A DNA stretch of 64,000 nucleotides from Staphylococcus ratti (GCF_020883535.1 NZ_CP086654.1:1736001-1800000), one strand, 5' to 3'. Numbered from the stretch's first letter, positions 40,498 to 51,721 are shown. Translations and numbers: made by a program. Notes: generated by a model from the letters alone, not told the origin.

Positions 40498-40878
40498 ATG
40501 CGCTATCGATTTGCACATAAAACAGGTGTTTATGGCGTAGAAATTGTTGAAACACATCAAGATCAAGTTCTCATCAAAGTCATGCAAGTCATTAAACATC
40601 CAAAACAAGGCGATTTACACCATCCGAACGAAGTAGAAGGCGTTTTTTTTCACGAGCGCAAAGCTCTAAGTTTATATGAAAAACGTTACACGTCAAAAAG
40701 TAAATTAAAACCGTTTGAAGAGAAAGAAATACCTTATCCAACATCTTTACAACACGCACTTACAGCATTAGAAGAACAACTTAAATCGGAGCAAACGTCT
40801 TTTAACGAAAAATCATTAGAATGTTTAAAAGCACTTAAAATAGATTATGAACGTCAATACAAAAGAAAATTCGATTAA
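40498..40878 (+). CDS. kapB: Kinase-associated lipoprotein B (KapB) family protein
   Basis: This 126-aa protein matches KapB of Bacillus, a factor linked to sporulation kinases there. The N-terminal beta-rich part (TGVYGVEIVETHQDQVLIKVMQVIKHPKQGDLH) is followed by a helical, charged second half. Despite the name, no lipobox or signal peptide is visible, so the staphylococcal form is probably cytoplasmic. AAAGGAAAG precedes the ATG. A strong terminator follows. Staphylococci do not sporulate, so its role is unknown. Confidence 0.8.
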   Translation: MRYRFAHKTGVYGVEIVETHQDQVLIKVMQVIKHPKQGDLHHPNEVEGVFFHERKALSLYEKRYTSKSKLKPFEEKEIPYPTSLQHALTALEEQLKSEQTSFNEKSLECLKALKIDYERQYKRKFD

Positions 40879-40923
40879 TTTCACTTTTATTTTGGACGTG
40901 TTTCTTCTTATTTAAGAGCACCT

Positions 40924-40961
40924 AAAAAATCAACCCTATCCTTTTCTAGGGTTGATTTTCT
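40924..40961 (+). terminator. Terminator after kapB
   Basis: A 13-bp perfect stem AAAATCAACCCTA (40926-40938) pairs with TAGGGTTGATTTT (40947-40959). It may also affect the mnh promoter, which starts at its 3' edge. Confidence 0.85.
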
Positions 40962-40984
40962 TAACTTTCATAATCATGTATAAT
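40956..40984 (+). promoter_or_regulatory. Putative promoter of the mnh operon
   Basis: A perfect -10 TATAAT (40979-40984) lies 35 nt before the mnhA start, with a weak -35 TTTTCT 17 bp upstream that overlaps the kapB terminator. The poor -35 suggests another factor or a different hexamer. Confidence 0.4.
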
Positions 40985-41018
40985 AGAGGTAATGTAGTTT
41001 TATGAAGGAGGACAATTT

Positions 41019-43436
41019 ATGAGTTGGTTACATATTGCGGTCATTTTGCCGTTGATATTCGCACTGCTCATACCTGTTTTGTATCGTTTTTATAAACGTG
41101 TGCATTTAGGTTGGTTTGTGTTACCGATTCCAGTAGTGTTGTTCGCATACTTTTTAACGTATCTTCAACCTACGATATCTGGTCATTACGAAATCGCTTC
41201 CGCAAAATGGATGCCACAAATCGGAATGAACTTTGACATCTACATAGATGGACTCGGCTTATTATTTAGTTTGTTAATTACCGGTATTGGGAGTCTTGTT
41301 GTACTTTATTCTATTAGTTATTTAAGCCGTTCTGAACAACTAGGTAATTTTTATTGCTACTTACTTATGTTTATGAGTGCCATGTTAGGGGTTGTACTTT
41401 CAGACAATTTACTTGTTCTATATTTATTCTGGGAGCTAACTTCATTTTCAAGTTTCTTGCTCATCTCATTTTGGCGTCATAAAGATAAGTCTTTATATGG
41501 TGCAATGAAGTCAATGATTATTACAGTATTTGGGGGATTGTCATTACTTGGTGGCTTTATTTTACTTTTTATCGCTTCAGAAACATGGAGTATTCGAGAA
41601 ATTATTAGTCACATTAATGAAATACAATCTTCACCATTTTTCCTTTTAGCAATGATATTTATTATTCTTGGAGCGATGACTAAATCAGCTCAATTTCCAT
41701 TTTACATTTGGTTACCTGATGCGATGGAAGCTCCTACACCTGTAAGTGCTTACCTCCATTCAGCAACGATGGTAAAAGCTGGAATTTATTTAATCGCTCG
41801 ATTTACGCCTATTTTCGCGATATCACAAGGCTGGATCTGGGCTGTCACGTTATTCGGGCTCATCACACTTTTCTGGGGTTCATTGAATGCGACGAAACAG
41901 CAAGACCTCAAAGGTATTTTAGCATTTTCGACGGTCTCTCAACTTGGTATGATTATGTCTATGCTAGGTATTGGTGCTGTCAGCTACCATTTCAATGGGG
42001 CACAAAACCAATTTTATATCGCCGCTTATAGTGCAGCCATTTTCCATTTAATCAATCATGCCACATTTAAAGGGGCATTGTTTATGATTACAGGTGCTGT
42101 CGATCACGCAACAGGAACACGTGATATCAAAAAATTAGGTGGCTTAATGACGATTATGCCGATTTCTTTCACACTGGCTATCGTTACGTCACTCAGTATG
42201 GCAGGTGTACCTCCATTTAATGGCTTCTTGTCTAAAGAACAATTTTTAGAAGCGATGATTGAGGTTACTAGCGCCAACATTTTCAGTCTTAATACAGTAG
42301 GGCTTTTACTCCCTATTATTGCTGTGATTGGTAGTATTTTTACGTTTGTTTATTCATTTAAATTTATCAGCGAGATTTTCTTAGGTCGACACCAACCTGA
42401 GGCATTGCCTCACAAAGCGCACGAAGCATCGCTACTTATGAATATTTCGCCAATCATCTTATCAACATTAGTTATTGCAATTGGTTTATTTCCAAGCTTA
42501 GTATCTGGTCCATTAGTAGAACCAGCTGTTAAATCAATCGCAAATGTAGATAGTGTTACTGCTAAGTTTCATTTATGGCATGGGTTCACACCTGCCTTTA
42601 TGGCTACACTCATTATCTATGCAGTTGGGGCGATATTACTTTTAACGCATAAAAAATGGGTAGGCATCCTTAAAGCAATGCCACAATGGCTCACGTTTAA
42701 CCACTGGTATAATCAAGCAGGACGCTATTCTCCATTTTATGCGACACAATTAACACGTACTTACATGACAGGGTTTAGCCGTAATAATATCGTCATTATT
42801 TTTGGAACACTCATTCTTATTACAGCTATAACGTTAATTTCAGCACCGTTTACTTTTGATTTTAAACACGTTTCACCTATACGCCCTTATGAGTTTATTT
42901 CGGTTATTACAATTATTATTGCGGCAGTGATGATTATATTTGCACGTTCGCGTCTATTCAGCATTATTATGCTAAGTGCAGTGGGATATTCCATGGCGAT
43001 CTTTTTCATATTCTTTAATGCGCCAGACCTTGCGCTCACACAATTTGTCGTTGAAACAATTACAACAGCACTGTTTTTACTTTGTTTCTATCACTTGCCA
43101 AATATGAGCCGTTACAATGAAACACCGAAATTCAAAATCGTTAACGCTATGATTTCTATAGGTGTTGGTCTTGTCGTTACAATTCTTGGGTTGATCGCTT
43201 ACGGCAATCGTCATTTTGTTTCAATTAGTGAATTCTATAAAAAGCACGTTTACGATCTTGCAGAAGGTAAAAATATGGTTAACGTTATTTTAGTTGACTT
43301 CCGTGGTACCGATACACTGTTCGAATCAGCCGTACTCGGTATCGCCGGTATGGCCATCTACACATTAATCAAATTACGTGCGAAACATAAAAATGGTTAC
43401 GAAAGGGTTGAGAACAGTGAACAGACAGAAAAATGA
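41019..43436 (+). CDS. mnhA: Na+/H+ antiporter Mnh complex subunit A
   Basis: This 805-aa subunit, the largest of the seven-part Mrp/Mnh antiporter, resembles NuoL of respiratory complex I plus a C-terminal MbhD/E-like part. Many membrane helices are visible. The conserved lysine and acidic sites lie in [27 protein letters not shown] (about residues 230-256). [27 protein letters not shown] follows near 345. The complex expels Na+ using the proton gradient and supports pH and salt homeostasis. AAGGAGG precedes the ATG. It overlaps mnhB by 20 nt. Confidence 0.95.
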   Translation: MSWLHIAVILPLIFALLIPVLYRFYKRVHLGWFVLPIPVVLFAYFLTYLQPTISGHYEIASAKWMPQIGMNFDIYIDGLGLLFSLLITGIGSLVVLYSISYLSRSEQLGNFYCYLLMFMSAMLGVVLSDNLLVLYLFWELTSFSSFLLISFWRHKDKSLYGAMKSMIITVFGGLSLLGGFILLFIASETWSIREIISHINEIQSSPFFLLAMIFIILGAMTKSAQFPFYIWLPDAMEAPTPVSAYLHSATMVKAGIYLIARFTPIFAISQGWIWAVTLFGLITLFWGSLNATKQQDLKGILAFSTVSQLGMIMSMLGIGAVSYHFNGAQNQFYIAAYSAAIFHLINHATFKGALFMITGAVDHATGTRDIKKLGGLMTIMPISFTLAIVTSLSMAGVPPFNGFLSKEQFLEAMIEVTSANIFSLNTVGLLLPIIAVIGSIFTFVYSFKFISEIFLGRHQPEALPHKAHEASLLMNISPIILSTLVIAIGLFPSLVSGPLVEPAVKSIANVDSVTAKFHLWHGFTPAFMATLIIYAVGAILLLTHKKWVGILKAMPQWLTFNHWYNQAGRYSPFYATQLTRTYMTGFSRNNIVIIFGTLILITAITLISAPFTFDFKHVSPIRPYEFISVITIIIAAVMIIFARSRLFSIIMLSAVGYSMAIFFIFFNAPDLALTQFVVETITTALFLLCFYHLPNMSRYNETPKFKIVNAMISIGVGLVVTILGLIAYGNRHFVSISEFYKKHVYDLAEGKNMVNVILVDFRGTDTLFESAVLGIAGMAIYTLIKLRAKHKNGYERVENSEQTEK

Positions 43437-43845
43437 TTTAATCTCACAATATTCTGCGCTTATCATCTTTTTCTTAATAATGATGTTCGGTTTCTCTCTC
43501 TTTTTAGCTGGACACTACACACCTGGGGGCGGCTTTATTGGAGGGCTTCTCGTCTCAAGTGCATTAGTCATCATCGCTGTAGCATTTGATGTTAAAACTT
43601 TACGTAAAGTCTTTCCATGGGATTTTAAAAAATTAATTGCTTTAGGTTTAGCATTTTGTGTATTTTCACCTATGCTTAGCTGGTTATATGGTAAAAATTT
43701 CTTTACACATACTTCTGTAGATATCCCTTTACCGCTATTAGCGCCTATGCATGTCCACACTGCTGTGCTTTTTGATACCGGTGTATTATTTGTAGTTATA
43801 GGTACCGTTTTAACCATTATCTTAACGATTGGAGAGAATGAGTAA
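43417..43845 (+). CDS. mnhB: Na+/H+ antiporter Mnh subunit B
   Basis: This 142-aa MnhB/MbhF-like membrane subunit has about four helices and the family stretch [20 protein letters not shown] (residues about 23-42). The start is GTG at 43417, inside the end of mnhA. It gives exactly the S. aureus N-terminus pattern (NRQ-NDLI) and has AAAGGG 9 nt before it. An in-frame extension of 13 codons is unlikely. The stop overlaps the mnhC ATG by one base. Confidence 0.93.
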   Translation: MNRQKNDLISQYSALIIFFLIMMFGFSLFLAGHYTPGGGFIGGLLVSSALVIIAVAFDVKTLRKVFPWDFKKLIALGLAFCVFSPMLSWLYGKNFFTHTSVDIPLPLLAPMHVHTAVLFDTGVLFVVIGTVLTIILTIGENE

Positions 43846-44192
43846 TGGAAATCGTTTTAATTGTCATTTGTGGCTTACTTACATCAATTGGCGTGTACCT
43901 CATTCTATCTAAAAGTTTGATTCGTATTATCATTGGTACCGCCTTATTAACGCACGCTGCAAACTTATTTTTATTAACTATGGGAGGACTTAAAACAGGG
44001 AACGTTCCAATTTTTGAAAAAGACGTTACAAATTATGTTGATCCCATTCCACAAGCTTTAATTTTAACGGCAATTGTTATTTCATTTGCTGTAACTGCCT
44101 TTTTCTTAGTACTCGCATTCCGAAGTTACAAAGAATTAGGCACAGACAACGTAGAACGCATGAAAGGAGTGCCACAAGATGATGATGAATGA
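43845..44192 (+). CDS. mnhC: Na+/H+ antiporter Mnh subunit C
   Basis: This 115-aa NuoK-like subunit has three membrane helices: residues about 3-20, 28-47 and 73-95. The motif [20 protein letters not shown] (about 31-50) and the [22 protein letters not shown] segment identify it. The ATG is coupled to mnhB by TAATG. Its 3' end overlaps mnhD by 14 nt and carries the mnhD ribosome site AAGGAG. Confidence 0.94.
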   Translation: MEIVLIVICGLLTSIGVYLILSKSLIRIIIGTALLTHAANLFLLTMGGLKTGNVPIFEKDVTNYVDPIPQALILTAIVISFAVTAFFLVLAFRSYKELGTDNVERMKGVPQDDDE

Positions 44193-45681
44193 GAACTTAA
44201 TTGTAATGCTTGTGGCTATTCCTGTTATTACCACGATATTCCTTATTTTTAGTGGTTTGCGCCCATACATTAAACGTTATATCGCACTAACAGGGACATT
44301 CATTACACTTGGTTTTGCGATTTGGAATTTAGTTAATGTATGGCAAACAGGGCACCCTATCGTCTTAGAACTCGGCTCTTGGAAAGCCCCTTATAGTATC
44401 GTATTTGTTTTAGACTTGTTCAGTGCCCTACTTGTCACGACAAGTACAATCATCACCGTGTTAATTATTTTATTTTCATATCAATCTATCGGTTTACACC
44501 GCGAAACTTATTACTATTATTTCACAGTAATGTTTATGCTTGCTGGAATTAACGGCGCATTCATTACAGGAGACATCTTTAACTTATTCGTATTTTTTGA
44601 AGTTTTTCTTATGGCTTCATATGGACTTATGGTAATTGGTGGTACTAAAATCCAACTTCAAGAAAGTGTGAAATATTTATTAGTAAACGTCGTTTCTTCC
44701 GCATTTTTTGTTATGGGCGTTGCCATTCTTTATTCTGTGGTAGGCACATTAAATATGGCGGACATTAGTGTAAAATTAGGCGAAGTTTCAAAAACGCATC
44801 CCGGATTAATTAGCATTGTATTTATTTTATTTATATTCGTATTTGCTACTAAAGCAGGTACTTTCCCAATGTACGTATGGTTACCTGGTGCGTACTATGC
44901 CCCACCTTTTGCGATCATCGCATTTTTTGGTGCGTTACTGACAAAAGTGGGTGTCTACGCTATTGCGCGTACAATGAGCTTGTTTTTCCAAAATACTTTG
45001 TCTATTTCGCACTATACTATTTTAGCGCTTGCCTTATTAACAATTGTTTTAGGGTCGGTAGGTGCAGTTGCTTATCGCGACACAAAGCGTATCATTTTAT
45101 ATAATATTATGATTGCTGTCGGTGTGATTTTAGTTGGTGTCGCCATGATGAATCAATCCGGTATTATTGGCGCCATTTACTATACGCTTCACGACATGCT
45201 TGTTAAAGCCGCTTTATTTTTCTTAATCGGTATTATGTATAAAATTACGAAGACGACGGATTTACGCAAGTTTGGTGGACTTATTCATCATTATCCATTG
45301 TTAGGTTGGACATTCTTTATCGCTGATTTAAGTTTAGCAGGTATTCCACCATTTAGTGGTTTTTACGGTAAACTTTATATTGTACAAGCAACTTTTGAAA
45401 AAGGCTTTTACCTCAGTGGTATCATTGTACTTGTATCAAGTTTAGTCGTTCTTTATTCAGTCATTAACATTTTCCTTCGTGGTTTCTTTGGAAAAAGTTA
45501 TGGCTATGTTTATAATCCGCGATTACATCATAGAGGCCTTTTAGCTGTAGCAGTCCTTGCAGTTGTCATTACTGTAGTATTCGGATTAACTGCTGAACAG
45601 TTATATCCACTTATTTCAGAAGGTGCGAAATCTTTCTATCAACCTGACATCTATGTCCAAAGCGTTTTGGGAGGCGATTAA
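44179..45681 (+). CDS. mnhD: Na+/H+ antiporter Mnh subunit D
   Basis: This 500-aa NuoM/N-like proton-translocating subunit has about fourteen helices. The [22 protein letters not shown] segment (about 132-153) has its conserved glutamate, and [19 protein letters not shown] (about 224) has the key lysine. The start region has three ATGs in a row; the first (44179) is 9 nt after AAGGAG and is chosen, but the second is equally possible. The stop is directly followed by the mnhE ATG. Confidence 0.95.
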   Translation: MMMNENLIVMLVAIPVITTIFLIFSGLRPYIKRYIALTGTFITLGFAIWNLVNVWQTGHPIVLELGSWKAPYSIVFVLDLFSALLVTTSTIITVLIILFSYQSIGLHRETYYYYFTVMFMLAGINGAFITGDIFNLFVFFEVFLMASYGLMVIGGTKIQLQESVKYLLVNVVSSAFFVMGVAILYSVVGTLNMADISVKLGEVSKTHPGLISIVFILFIFVFATKAGTFPMYVWLPGAYYAPPFAIIAFFGALLTKVGVYAIARTMSLFFQNTLSISHYTILALALLTIVLGSVGAVAYRDTKRIILYNIMIAVGVILVGVAMMNQSGIIGAIYYTLHDMLVKAALFFLIGIMYKITKTTDLRKFGGLIHHYPLLGWTFFIADLSLAGIPPFSGFYGKLYIVQATFEKGFYLSGIIVLVSSLVVLYSVINIFLRGFFGKSYGYVYNPRLHHRGLLAVAVLAVVITVVFGLTAEQLYPLISEGAKSFYQPDIYVQSVLGGD

Positions 45682-46161
45682 ATGGCAGTTCAAATATTAA
45701 TTAACATTATACTTGCTGTCTTTTGGCTGTTTTTATCAGGTAGCTATACGATGAACTCTTTTGTCCTAGGCTTTTTATTCGCCTTATTATTAGTGTATCT
45801 GATGCGTCACATTTTACCTGGTCGTTTTTATCTCATTACACTTTTTAAAGTCATTCAACTCGCTTTCATTTTTATCATCGAATTAGTGAAAGCAAACTTT
45901 GACGTTTTTAAAGTTATTATGCAACCACAATCTAAAAACGAATCTGCTTTCTTTGTATATGAAACTGAGTTAGAACATAAGTGGCAAGTCGCATTACTAT
46001 CCAACCTGATTACATTAACACCAGGTACCGTCGTAATCGGTGTCAATGATGACATGAAGCGTTTATACATTCATTGTTTAGATTTTTCGACGAAAGAAGC
46101 GGAAGTAGCTTCCATTAAAAATTCACTTGAAAAAGCCGTGAAAGAGGTAGGTGAATCCTAA
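45682..46161 (+). CDS. mnhE: Na+/H+ antiporter Mnh subunit E
   Basis: This 159-aa subunit has two or three N-terminal helices (about residues 3-42 and 55-72), followed by a cytoplasmic domain. The stretch [30 protein letters not shown] is the MnhE family signature. It starts on the base after the mnhD stop. The ribosome site GGGAGG lies in the mnhD 3' end. It overlaps mnhF by one base. Confidence 0.94.
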   Translation: MAVQILINIILAVFWLFLSGSYTMNSFVLGFLFALLLVYLMRHILPGRFYLITLFKVIQLAFIFIIELVKANFDVFKVIMQPQSKNESAFFVYETELEHKWQVALLSNLITLTPGTVVIGVNDDMKRLYIHCLDFSTKEAEVASIKNSLEKAVKEVGES

Positions 46162-46454
46162 TGAACTATGACATTTTTATTATTATTGCGCTTATCATTG
46201 TAGTCCTTTCAATATTGGCAATGTTAGTCCGTGTGATTTTAGGGCCTACCCTACCAGATCGTGTTGTTGCACTTGACGCGATTGGCATCCAGCTTATGGC
46301 TGTAGTAGGATTATTTTCAATTATTTTAGGCACACATTATATGATTGTAGCCATCCTTTTAATTGGAATCCTTGCCTTTTTAGGCACTGCCGTTTTCGCG
46401 AAATTTATGGATAAAGGTGAGGTGATTGAATATGACAGAGACCATCGTGATTAG
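46161..46454 (+). CDS. mnhF: Na+/H+ antiporter Mnh subunit F
   Basis: This 97-aa three-helix subunit carries the family motif [25 protein letters not shown] (residues about 24-48), which includes the conserved Asp. Its homologues in other systems are linked to bile-salt or Na+ export. The ATG overlaps the mnhE stop (TAATG), and its last 23 nt overlap mnhG. Confidence 0.94.
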   Translation: MNYDIFIIIALIIVVLSILAMLVRVILGPTLPDRVVALDAIGIQLMAVVGLFSIILGTHYMIVAILLIGILAFLGTAVFAKFMDKGEVIEYDRDHRD

Positions 46455-46788
46455 TATTGGCATCATTCTTGTTCTTATCGGCGCATTATTCAGTGCGCTA
46501 GCTGCGATCGGTATTTTAAAGCTAGATGATGTTTATTCACGTGCGCATGCAGCAGGTAAAGCCGCTACACTTGGCGCAATGTTGCTCTTAACTGGCGTGT
46601 TCATTTATTTCATCGGTAAGGAAGGCTATGTTAACTTCCAATTATTAATCGGCATACTTTTCGTCTTTATTACAGGACCACTCGCAAGCCATATGATTTT
46701 AAAATCTGCCTATAATTTAAAATCCCCCGCTTCTAAACGCTTGAAATTAGATGAAGTTAAAGAAGATTTGAAAGGGAAAAAATTATAA
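46432..46788 (+). CDS. mnhG: Na+/H+ antiporter Mnh subunit G
   Basis: This 118-aa last subunit of the operon has three helices. The family core [33 protein letters not shown] (residues about 18-50) is clear. I start at ATG 46432, with GAGGTG 8 nt upstream. A TTG two codons earlier is less likely, and the chosen length equals that of S. aureus MnhG1. A strong terminator stands 4 nt after the stop. Confidence 0.94.
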   Translation: MTETIVISIGIILVLIGALFSALAAIGILKLDDVYSRAHAAGKAATLGAMLLLTGVFIYFIGKEGYVNFQLLIGILFVFITGPLASHMILKSAYNLKSPASKRLKLDEVKEDLKGKKL

Positions 46789-46792
46789 AACT

Positions 46793-46830
46793 AAAAAAGG
46801 CTAAGTTGCGTACACAACTTAGCCTTTTTT
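46793..46830. terminator. Bidirectional terminator mnhG / thioesterase, overlapping a coding end
   Basis: A 16-bp perfect stem AAAAAAGGCTAAGTTG (46793-46808) pairs with CAACTTAGCCTTTTTT (46815-46830). The last three codons and stop of the minus-strand thioesterase gene (to 46819) lie inside the right arm. Confidence 0.9.
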
Positions 46831-47202
46831 AATTATCTTTTTTATTGCAATAGTCCCTCTCATGACAGTGATTAATTCACCTTGGGTACTAGAAATTTTT
46901 ATTTCCCAAACGTGTGTCATTCGACCTTGATGAAGTATGTTTGCCTCTGCCACCACTTTACCTTCTTTTACAGATTTAATATGATTCGCATTCATTTCAA
47001 GACCTACCGGTATTTCTCGGTTCAAATCTAAAAGATATGCCGATCCCATAGAACAAGCTGTCTCACCTAAAGCAATCGTCGCTCCGCCATGAAGATATCC
47101 GAAAGGTTGTTTGACTTTATCACTCACAGGCATTTCAATTTTAATGTAGCCTTCTTTTTGTTCGATGACTTGCATTTCTAATAATTCCACTAAATTTGTC
47201 AT
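46819..47202 (-). CDS. PaaI-family hotdog thioesterase
   Basis: This 127-aa hotdog-fold protein probably hydrolyses an acyl-CoA or aryl-CoA; the substrate is not evident. The signature FGYLHGGATIALGETACSMGSAYL (residues about 33-56) includes the HGG turn and the catalytic acid position. A close relative class includes DHNA-CoA thioesterase of menaquinone synthesis, a possible role here. AGGAGG precedes the ATG. Its C-terminal codons form part of the convergent terminator. Confidence 0.82.
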   Translation of the reverse strand: MTNLVELLEMQVIEQKEGYIKIEMPVSDKVKQPFGYLHGGATIALGETACSMGSAYLLDLNREIPVGLEMNANHIKSVKEGKVVAEANILHQGRMTHVWEIKISSTQGELITVMRGTIAIKKIIKKG

Positions 47203-47226
47203 AATGACGCCTCCTATTTACAGCAA

Positions 47227-48540
47227 TTATAATACAAGTGCTGCAACAGTTCCCATTATAATCAGAGGAATATTAAAAAATAAAAAGTTCGGAATACACG
47301 TGTCACGGATGTGATCATGTTGTCCATCCACATTTAACCCTGCGGTTGGTCCTAATGTAGAATCACTCGCGGGGGAACCAGAATCTCCTAAAGCACTCGC
47401 TGTACCAATTAAAGCAATTAAGGCCATTGTGCTCATTCCAAGTGCTTCTCCAAATGGAATGAATAATGCTGCTATAATTGGGATAGTCGCAAATGATGAA
47501 CCAATGCCCAATGTAATGATTAAACCAATGATGTACATTAACACGATGCTCATAAACATATTGCCACCTGATAGTGTCGTTAAACTACTCACTAATTTTT
47601 CAATATCTCCCGTTTTATTCATCACACCTGCAAAACCATTCGCAGTTAAAATGACCACACCGATATATGCCATAATCTTAATGCCTTCAACAAATTGAGC
47701 ATCTAAAGTTTTCCAATTGTAAACACCAGAAATGAAAAATACTAAAACTCCTGCAAGTGCGCCAAAGATCATTGAATCTGTTAACGTTTGTACGAGAAAG
47801 GTAGCTAAAATTGCAATAATAACCATTACAATGACATAAGGTCTTAAAATCACTTTATCATTGGTATTAGCTGTCTCAATCTTTTTATATTGTCTAGGTT
47901 TACGGTAATAAAACATCGCCAAAATTAAGCCGATAATGTAGCCACTTGCTGGAATTAGCATTGCTTTCCAAATCATGCCAAACTCAATCGGATGGCGCGC
48001 TTTATCAAAGCCCTTTTGTATTATTTCCTGAAAAATATGACCGAATCCAAAAGGAAGTAACACATATGGAAAACATAAACCAAATCCAATGATGATACCG
48101 ATTAAACGTCGATCTATATTTAATTCATTAAATAAACTTAGTAATGGTGGCACTACAATTGGAATAAATGCAATATGTACTGGAATAACGTTTTGACTCA
48201 TCACACTTAACGCTAATAAGCTAATGATGATGGCTATTTTCACTTTAATACGAGACACTTTCGTATTTTCCGTTCGGATAGCTTCAATAATGCGGTTTAC
48301 TAAATAATCTGTAATACCACTATAAGAAATCAACGCCGCGAAACCGCCAAGTAATGCGTAACTTAATGCCACTTCAGCACCATCAACAATATTTTGTGTG
48401 AATGTCGTAATTGTTTTATCAATAGGTAATCCTGCAATGAGTCCACCGACTAATGCACTAATAAACAAACTAATGACTACATTTAATCTACACAAACATA
48501 AAATAATCATAAGTATTACTGCAACCAAAACTGCATTCAT
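47227..48540 (-). CDS. YuiF-type Na+/H+ antiporter family protein
   Basis: This 437-aa polytopic membrane protein has about 11 helices. The sequence resembles the YuiF/NhaC-like group of ion or amino-acid transporters (GntP/ArsB fold). Conserved-looking stretches are GIGSSFATIPIIAALFIPFGEALG and GTASALGDSGSPASDSTLGPTAGLN near the C-terminus, where the second half of the transport site would lie. AAAGGAG precedes the ATG. It is upstream of the thioesterase gene by 24 nt in the same direction, probably as one unit. The transported ion is not certain. Confidence 0.8.
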   Translation of the reverse strand: MNAVLVAVILMIILCLCRLNVVISLFISALVGGLIAGLPIDKTITTFTQNIVDGAEVALSYALLGGFAALISYSGITDYLVNRIIEAIRTENTKVSRIKVKIAIIISLLALSVMSQNVIPVHIAFIPIVVPPLLSLFNELNIDRRLIGIIIGFGLCFPYVLLPFGFGHIFQEIIQKGFDKARHPIEFGMIWKAMLIPASGYIIGLILAMFYYRKPRQYKKIETANTNDKVILRPYVIVMVIIAILATFLVQTLTDSMIFGALAGVLVFFISGVYNWKTLDAQFVEGIKIMAYIGVVILTANGFAGVMNKTGDIEKLVSSLTTLSGGNMFMSIVLMYIIGLIITLGIGSSFATIPIIAALFIPFGEALGMSTMALIALIGTASALGDSGSPASDSTLGPTAGLNVDGQHDHIRDTCIPNFLFFNIPLIIMGTVAALVL

Positions 48541-48630
48541 TCCAACTTCTCCTTTAGTTCGTTATCGAGTTAAAGCGTTATGAAAATCATAACAGTTCGA
48601 TAATTTCATGTCAATGTCGGTTAATAAATA

Positions 48631-48670
48631 AAACACTGTAGTGCGCCAAATAAAGCATTCTACAGTGTTT
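48631..48670 (-). terminator. Hairpin after leucyl aminopeptidase gene
   Basis: An 11-bp perfect stem AAACACTGTAG (48631-48641) pairs with CTACAGTGTTT (48660-48670) with an 18-nt loop. The minus strand continues with TATTTATTAA. Confidence 0.7.
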
Positions 48671-48676
48671 AGTTAC

Positions 48677-50155
48677 TTACATTTTTCCGTATTGTTTTTC
48701 TAAATAACGCACGATCGTTGCAATTAAATACCCTGTTGGACCTTTTGGACCTTTATGCGTATCTTTTGATATTGTAGCAGGACCCGCAATATCAAAATGC
48801 AAATGCGGGGTTTTACCACTAAAATGTGTCACAAATGCTGCTGCAAATAGCGCTTTACCGTCACCATTAATATGATTCGTTAAATCAGCAATATCGGATT
48901 TTTTGATATTACGACGTTCCGTTTCTGTAATCGGTAATTCAAATACCGCTTCGTCAGCCAAATGTGCTTGTTCTAAAATGTCATTTAATAATGTAGAAGA
49001 TGCACCTTTATTGAAAACAGCAGCTTTATCTTCACCAAGCGCCACAATTGCCGCACCTGTTAATGTTGCAAAATCGATAATGAGTGAAGGTTGAAATTGA
49101 TTCGCATAAAAAGTAGCGTCTCCAAGTACTAAGCGACCTTCTGCATCAGTATTTGGAACTTCTACAGTCTCACCACTTAAAGCTGTAAATACATCATCTG
49201 GTTTCATCGCATGTGCTGCAATCATATTTTCTGCCGCAGCAATGACTGCAACAACATTGACTTTCAGTTGAAGTGATTGAATCGCGTCTATCATCCCTAT
49301 CACATTCGCAGCCCCACACATATCAAATTTCATTGACGGCATCGTTGTTTTAGATTTAATGGTATAACCACCTGAATCATACGTAATACCTTTCCCTACT
49401 AAAGCTATCGTTTCAGCATCATTTTCAGGATTCCCTTTGTACTCTAATGTGATCAAACGTGGACCATTGATTGAGCCTTTACCTACTGCATGAATTAAAC
49501 CAAATCCCTCTTGTTGAATGGTCTCTGCATCTTTAATATCCACATGTACTGCTGCAGATTCAAAATGTTGTGACACAACTGTTGCAAAATAAGAAGGTGT
49601 AAGAATATTAGGAGGCATATTGCCTAAATCACGTGCAAAATTAATGGATTGCCCTAATTTCCGACCTAAATCGATCGCTTTTTCATATTGCGCATCCACT
49701 TTTGGCTCAAATTGAATATGTAACGTATAAGGTGCTTTTTTATCCGACTTATAGGAATCAAACGTATAAATTGCTTGTTCACGTTGTAATCCCATAATAT
49801 GAAATATTTTCTCAAGCTCCACAGCTTTCGTATAAAACGTTGGTATATGAATCTTAATTTCAGAAATAGCTTGTTTTTTTAAATATTGAAATATATTTCC
49901 CCATACTTTAATATAATCCGCTTCTTTAAGCATTTTCACATTACCTAAACCTACAGTAATGATACGTACTAAATTTTGATTGATGAAGCATGCAGTATCA
50001 CGTATTTCTCCTAGCTTTGAAGATATAATTTGTTTCGATTTTAGTTCTGTCAATGCGCTAATGAATGCATCATTTTCTTTTACCTCATCTTGATATTGAT
50101 TGAGGTGTTCGGGTATGCCAATGAGCATAATAGAAGCTTTATCATTTGTTGTCAT
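48677..50155 (-). CDS. pepA: M17 leucyl aminopeptidase family protein
   Basis: This 492-aa cytosolic zinc (or Mn) metallopeptidase removes N-terminal residues from peptides. The M17 signature NTDAEGRLVLGDA (about residues 325-337) and metal/catalytic segments GKGITYDSGGYTIK and MKFDMCGAANVIG are present. The N-terminal macro-like domain (1-160) is divergent, as in staphylococcal homologues. AAGGAG precedes the ATG. It could process peptides imported by Opp. It is monocistronic with its own terminator. Confidence 0.92.
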   Translation of the reverse strand: MTTNDKASIMLIGIPEHLNQYQDEVKENDAFISALTELKSKQIISSKLGEIRDTACFINQNLVRIITVGLGNVKMLKEADYIKVWGNIFQYLKKQAISEIKIHIPTFYTKAVELEKIFHIMGLQREQAIYTFDSYKSDKKAPYTLHIQFEPKVDAQYEKAIDLGRKLGQSINFARDLGNMPPNILTPSYFATVVSQHFESAAVHVDIKDAETIQQEGFGLIHAVGKGSINGPRLITLEYKGNPENDAETIALVGKGITYDSGGYTIKSKTTMPSMKFDMCGAANVIGMIDAIQSLQLKVNVVAVIAAAENMIAAHAMKPDDVFTALSGETVEVPNTDAEGRLVLGDATFYANQFQPSLIIDFATLTGAAIVALGEDKAAVFNKGASSTLLNDILEQAHLADEAVFELPITETERRNIKKSDIADLTNHINGDGKALFAAAFVTHFSGKTPHLHFDIAGPATISKDTHKGPKGPTGYLIATIVRYLEKQYGKM

Positions 50156-50330
50156 AGTAACACTCCTTTTTTATTTAATGACAGATTAGATTGTAAAAAT
50201 AAAATAGAATATATCTCCTCTTATTGTAAATGAGTGATAGCATCACAGCAACACACGCCACTCTCTCTATCATTATCTCAAGCTTTTGTGGATACACCTT
50301 AGTTTTTCAAAAACCAATTGACAAAGTATA

Positions 50331-50365
50331 AAAAAGACTAGGACCCCTCATGTCCTAGTCTTTTT
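50331..50365 (-). terminator. Terminator of ndh
   Basis: A 14-bp perfect stem AAAAAGACTAGGAC (50331-50344) pairs with GTCCTAGTCTTTTT (50352-50365), ending in T-runs on both strands. It lies 22 nt after the ndh stop. Confidence 0.9.
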
Positions 50366-50386
50366 AGTACTTTACATAACGAAAGT

Positions 50387-51589
50387 TTAGAATTTACCTT
50401 TTTTGTATGCTAAACCTAAACCACCAATTTTGAAGATAGCACGTGTATCAATAACACGTTTCATAAAGGCTGCTTTTTTACCAGTAATTTCACGACCGTA
50501 AACCAATCCTACACCATCGTGTTTACCTAAAGATGCTACTGTACCACGATCAACATATGTGAAGTTTTCTGTTGGTTCACCTTTTAAAATGTGTTGGATG
50601 TTTTTAGCAACATGTTCACCTTGTTGCATCGCAATTTGTGCAGTAGTTGCTAATGGACGTTCTTCACCTTCTGGAATAAACGCTGAACAGTCACCAATAA
50701 CGAAAATATCATCGTAACCTTCAATTGTTAAATCTTGTTTCGTAACAATACGACCACGTTTTACACCTTCGAATGATTTTTCCATTAATTGACTACCGCG
50801 TACACCAGCAGCCCATACTACAGTATTCGCTTCTAAAGTTTGTTCTTGATCATTTACTTTTACTACGAAACCTTTCTCGTTAGCAGCAACGATCGGTGTT
50901 CCAACTTTAAATTCCACACCGCGGCTTTCTAAATAACTTACAGCATGATTTACTAATTCGTCTGAGAACATAGGTAACATTTTTGGCGCTGCTTCAACAC
51001 AAGTAATTTTTACTTTGCTTTGGTCTACACCATATTTATTTGCAAGTTCTGGAATACGATCTGTTAATTCACCTAAGAATTCAACGCCTGTAAATCCAGC
51101 ACCTCCAACTAAAATTGCTAAATCTTTGTCGTCTTTCGTTTTTGATGCAGCGTAGTTCGCAAATTTATCTTCAATATGACGTGCAATTTTACGAGCAGTA
51201 TGCACATTTTCAATTTGGAAAGCATGTTCTTTCATACCACTAATTCCAAATGTTTCTGATTCAAAACCTAAACCAACAACTAAAATATCAAAGTCAAATA
51301 CACCACGTGTTGTCTCAACTTTTTTAGCATTACGATCAATTTTTGTCACTTCAGCACGCACAAATTCTACGTGATCTTTGATAACGCTGTCGATTGGATA
51401 TAATACATCTTCATAGCTAATTGTACCTGCAGAAGCTTCATGTAACCAAGTTGCTTCGTAATGATAATCATTTTTATTAATTAATGTGATTTGTGCATCT
51501 TCTTTTGATAATTGCTTTTGAAGTTTTGATACAGTTTGTAAACCAGCATAACCTGCACCTAAAACAAGTACTTTTTTGCGTTCTGCCAT
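50387..51589 (-). CDS. ndh: Type II NADH dehydrogenase (NDH-2)
   Basis: This 400-aa peripheral membrane flavoprotein feeds electrons from NADH to menaquinone without pumping protons. The FAD motif [11 protein letters not shown] (residues 7-17) and the NADH motif [19 protein letters not shown] (about 158-176) are clear. The second FAD region [10 protein letters not shown] is near 300, and the [15 protein letters not shown] quinone-site segment follows. The basic/hydrophobic C-terminus [16 protein letters not shown] probably anchors it to the membrane. It is the main NDH-2 candidate here. Confidence 0.95.
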   Translation of the reverse strand: MAERKKVLVLGAGYAGLQTVSKLQKQLSKEDAQITLINKNDYHYEATWLHEASAGTISYEDVLYPIDSVIKDHVEFVRAEVTKIDRNAKKVETTRGVFDFDILVVGLGFESETFGISGMKEHAFQIENVHTARKIARHIEDKFANYAASKTKDDKDLAILVGGAGFTGVEFLGELTDRIPELANKYGVDQSKVKITCVEAAPKMLPMFSDELVNHAVSYLESRGVEFKVGTPIVAANEKGFVVKVNDQEQTLEANTVVWAAGVRGSQLMEKSFEGVKRGRIVTKQDLTIEGYDDIFVIGDCSAFIPEGEERPLATTAQIAMQQGEHVAKNIQHILKGEPTENFTYVDRGTVASLGKHDGVGLVYGREITGKKAAFMKRVIDTRAIFKIGGLGLAYKKGKF

Positions 51590-51700
51590 TTCTATTCACC
51601 TATTCCTTCATAAATATTAATATTGTAAGTACTGTATACCCTCATAACTTTTTATGTACACAAAATTGTAAAATACAGTTCAGTAATAGTTTATATTTTT

Positions 51701-51721
51701 TTAACTGTGAATTCAAGTTAA
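51701..51721. promoter_or_regulatory. 21-bp imperfect palindrome upstream of ndh
   Basis: TTAACTGTGAATTCAAGTTAA is an imperfect palindrome centred on GAATTC, about 112 nt before the ndh start. It contains a GTGAA/TTCA-like half that weakly recalls a Rex site. The regulator is unknown. Confidence 0.35.
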
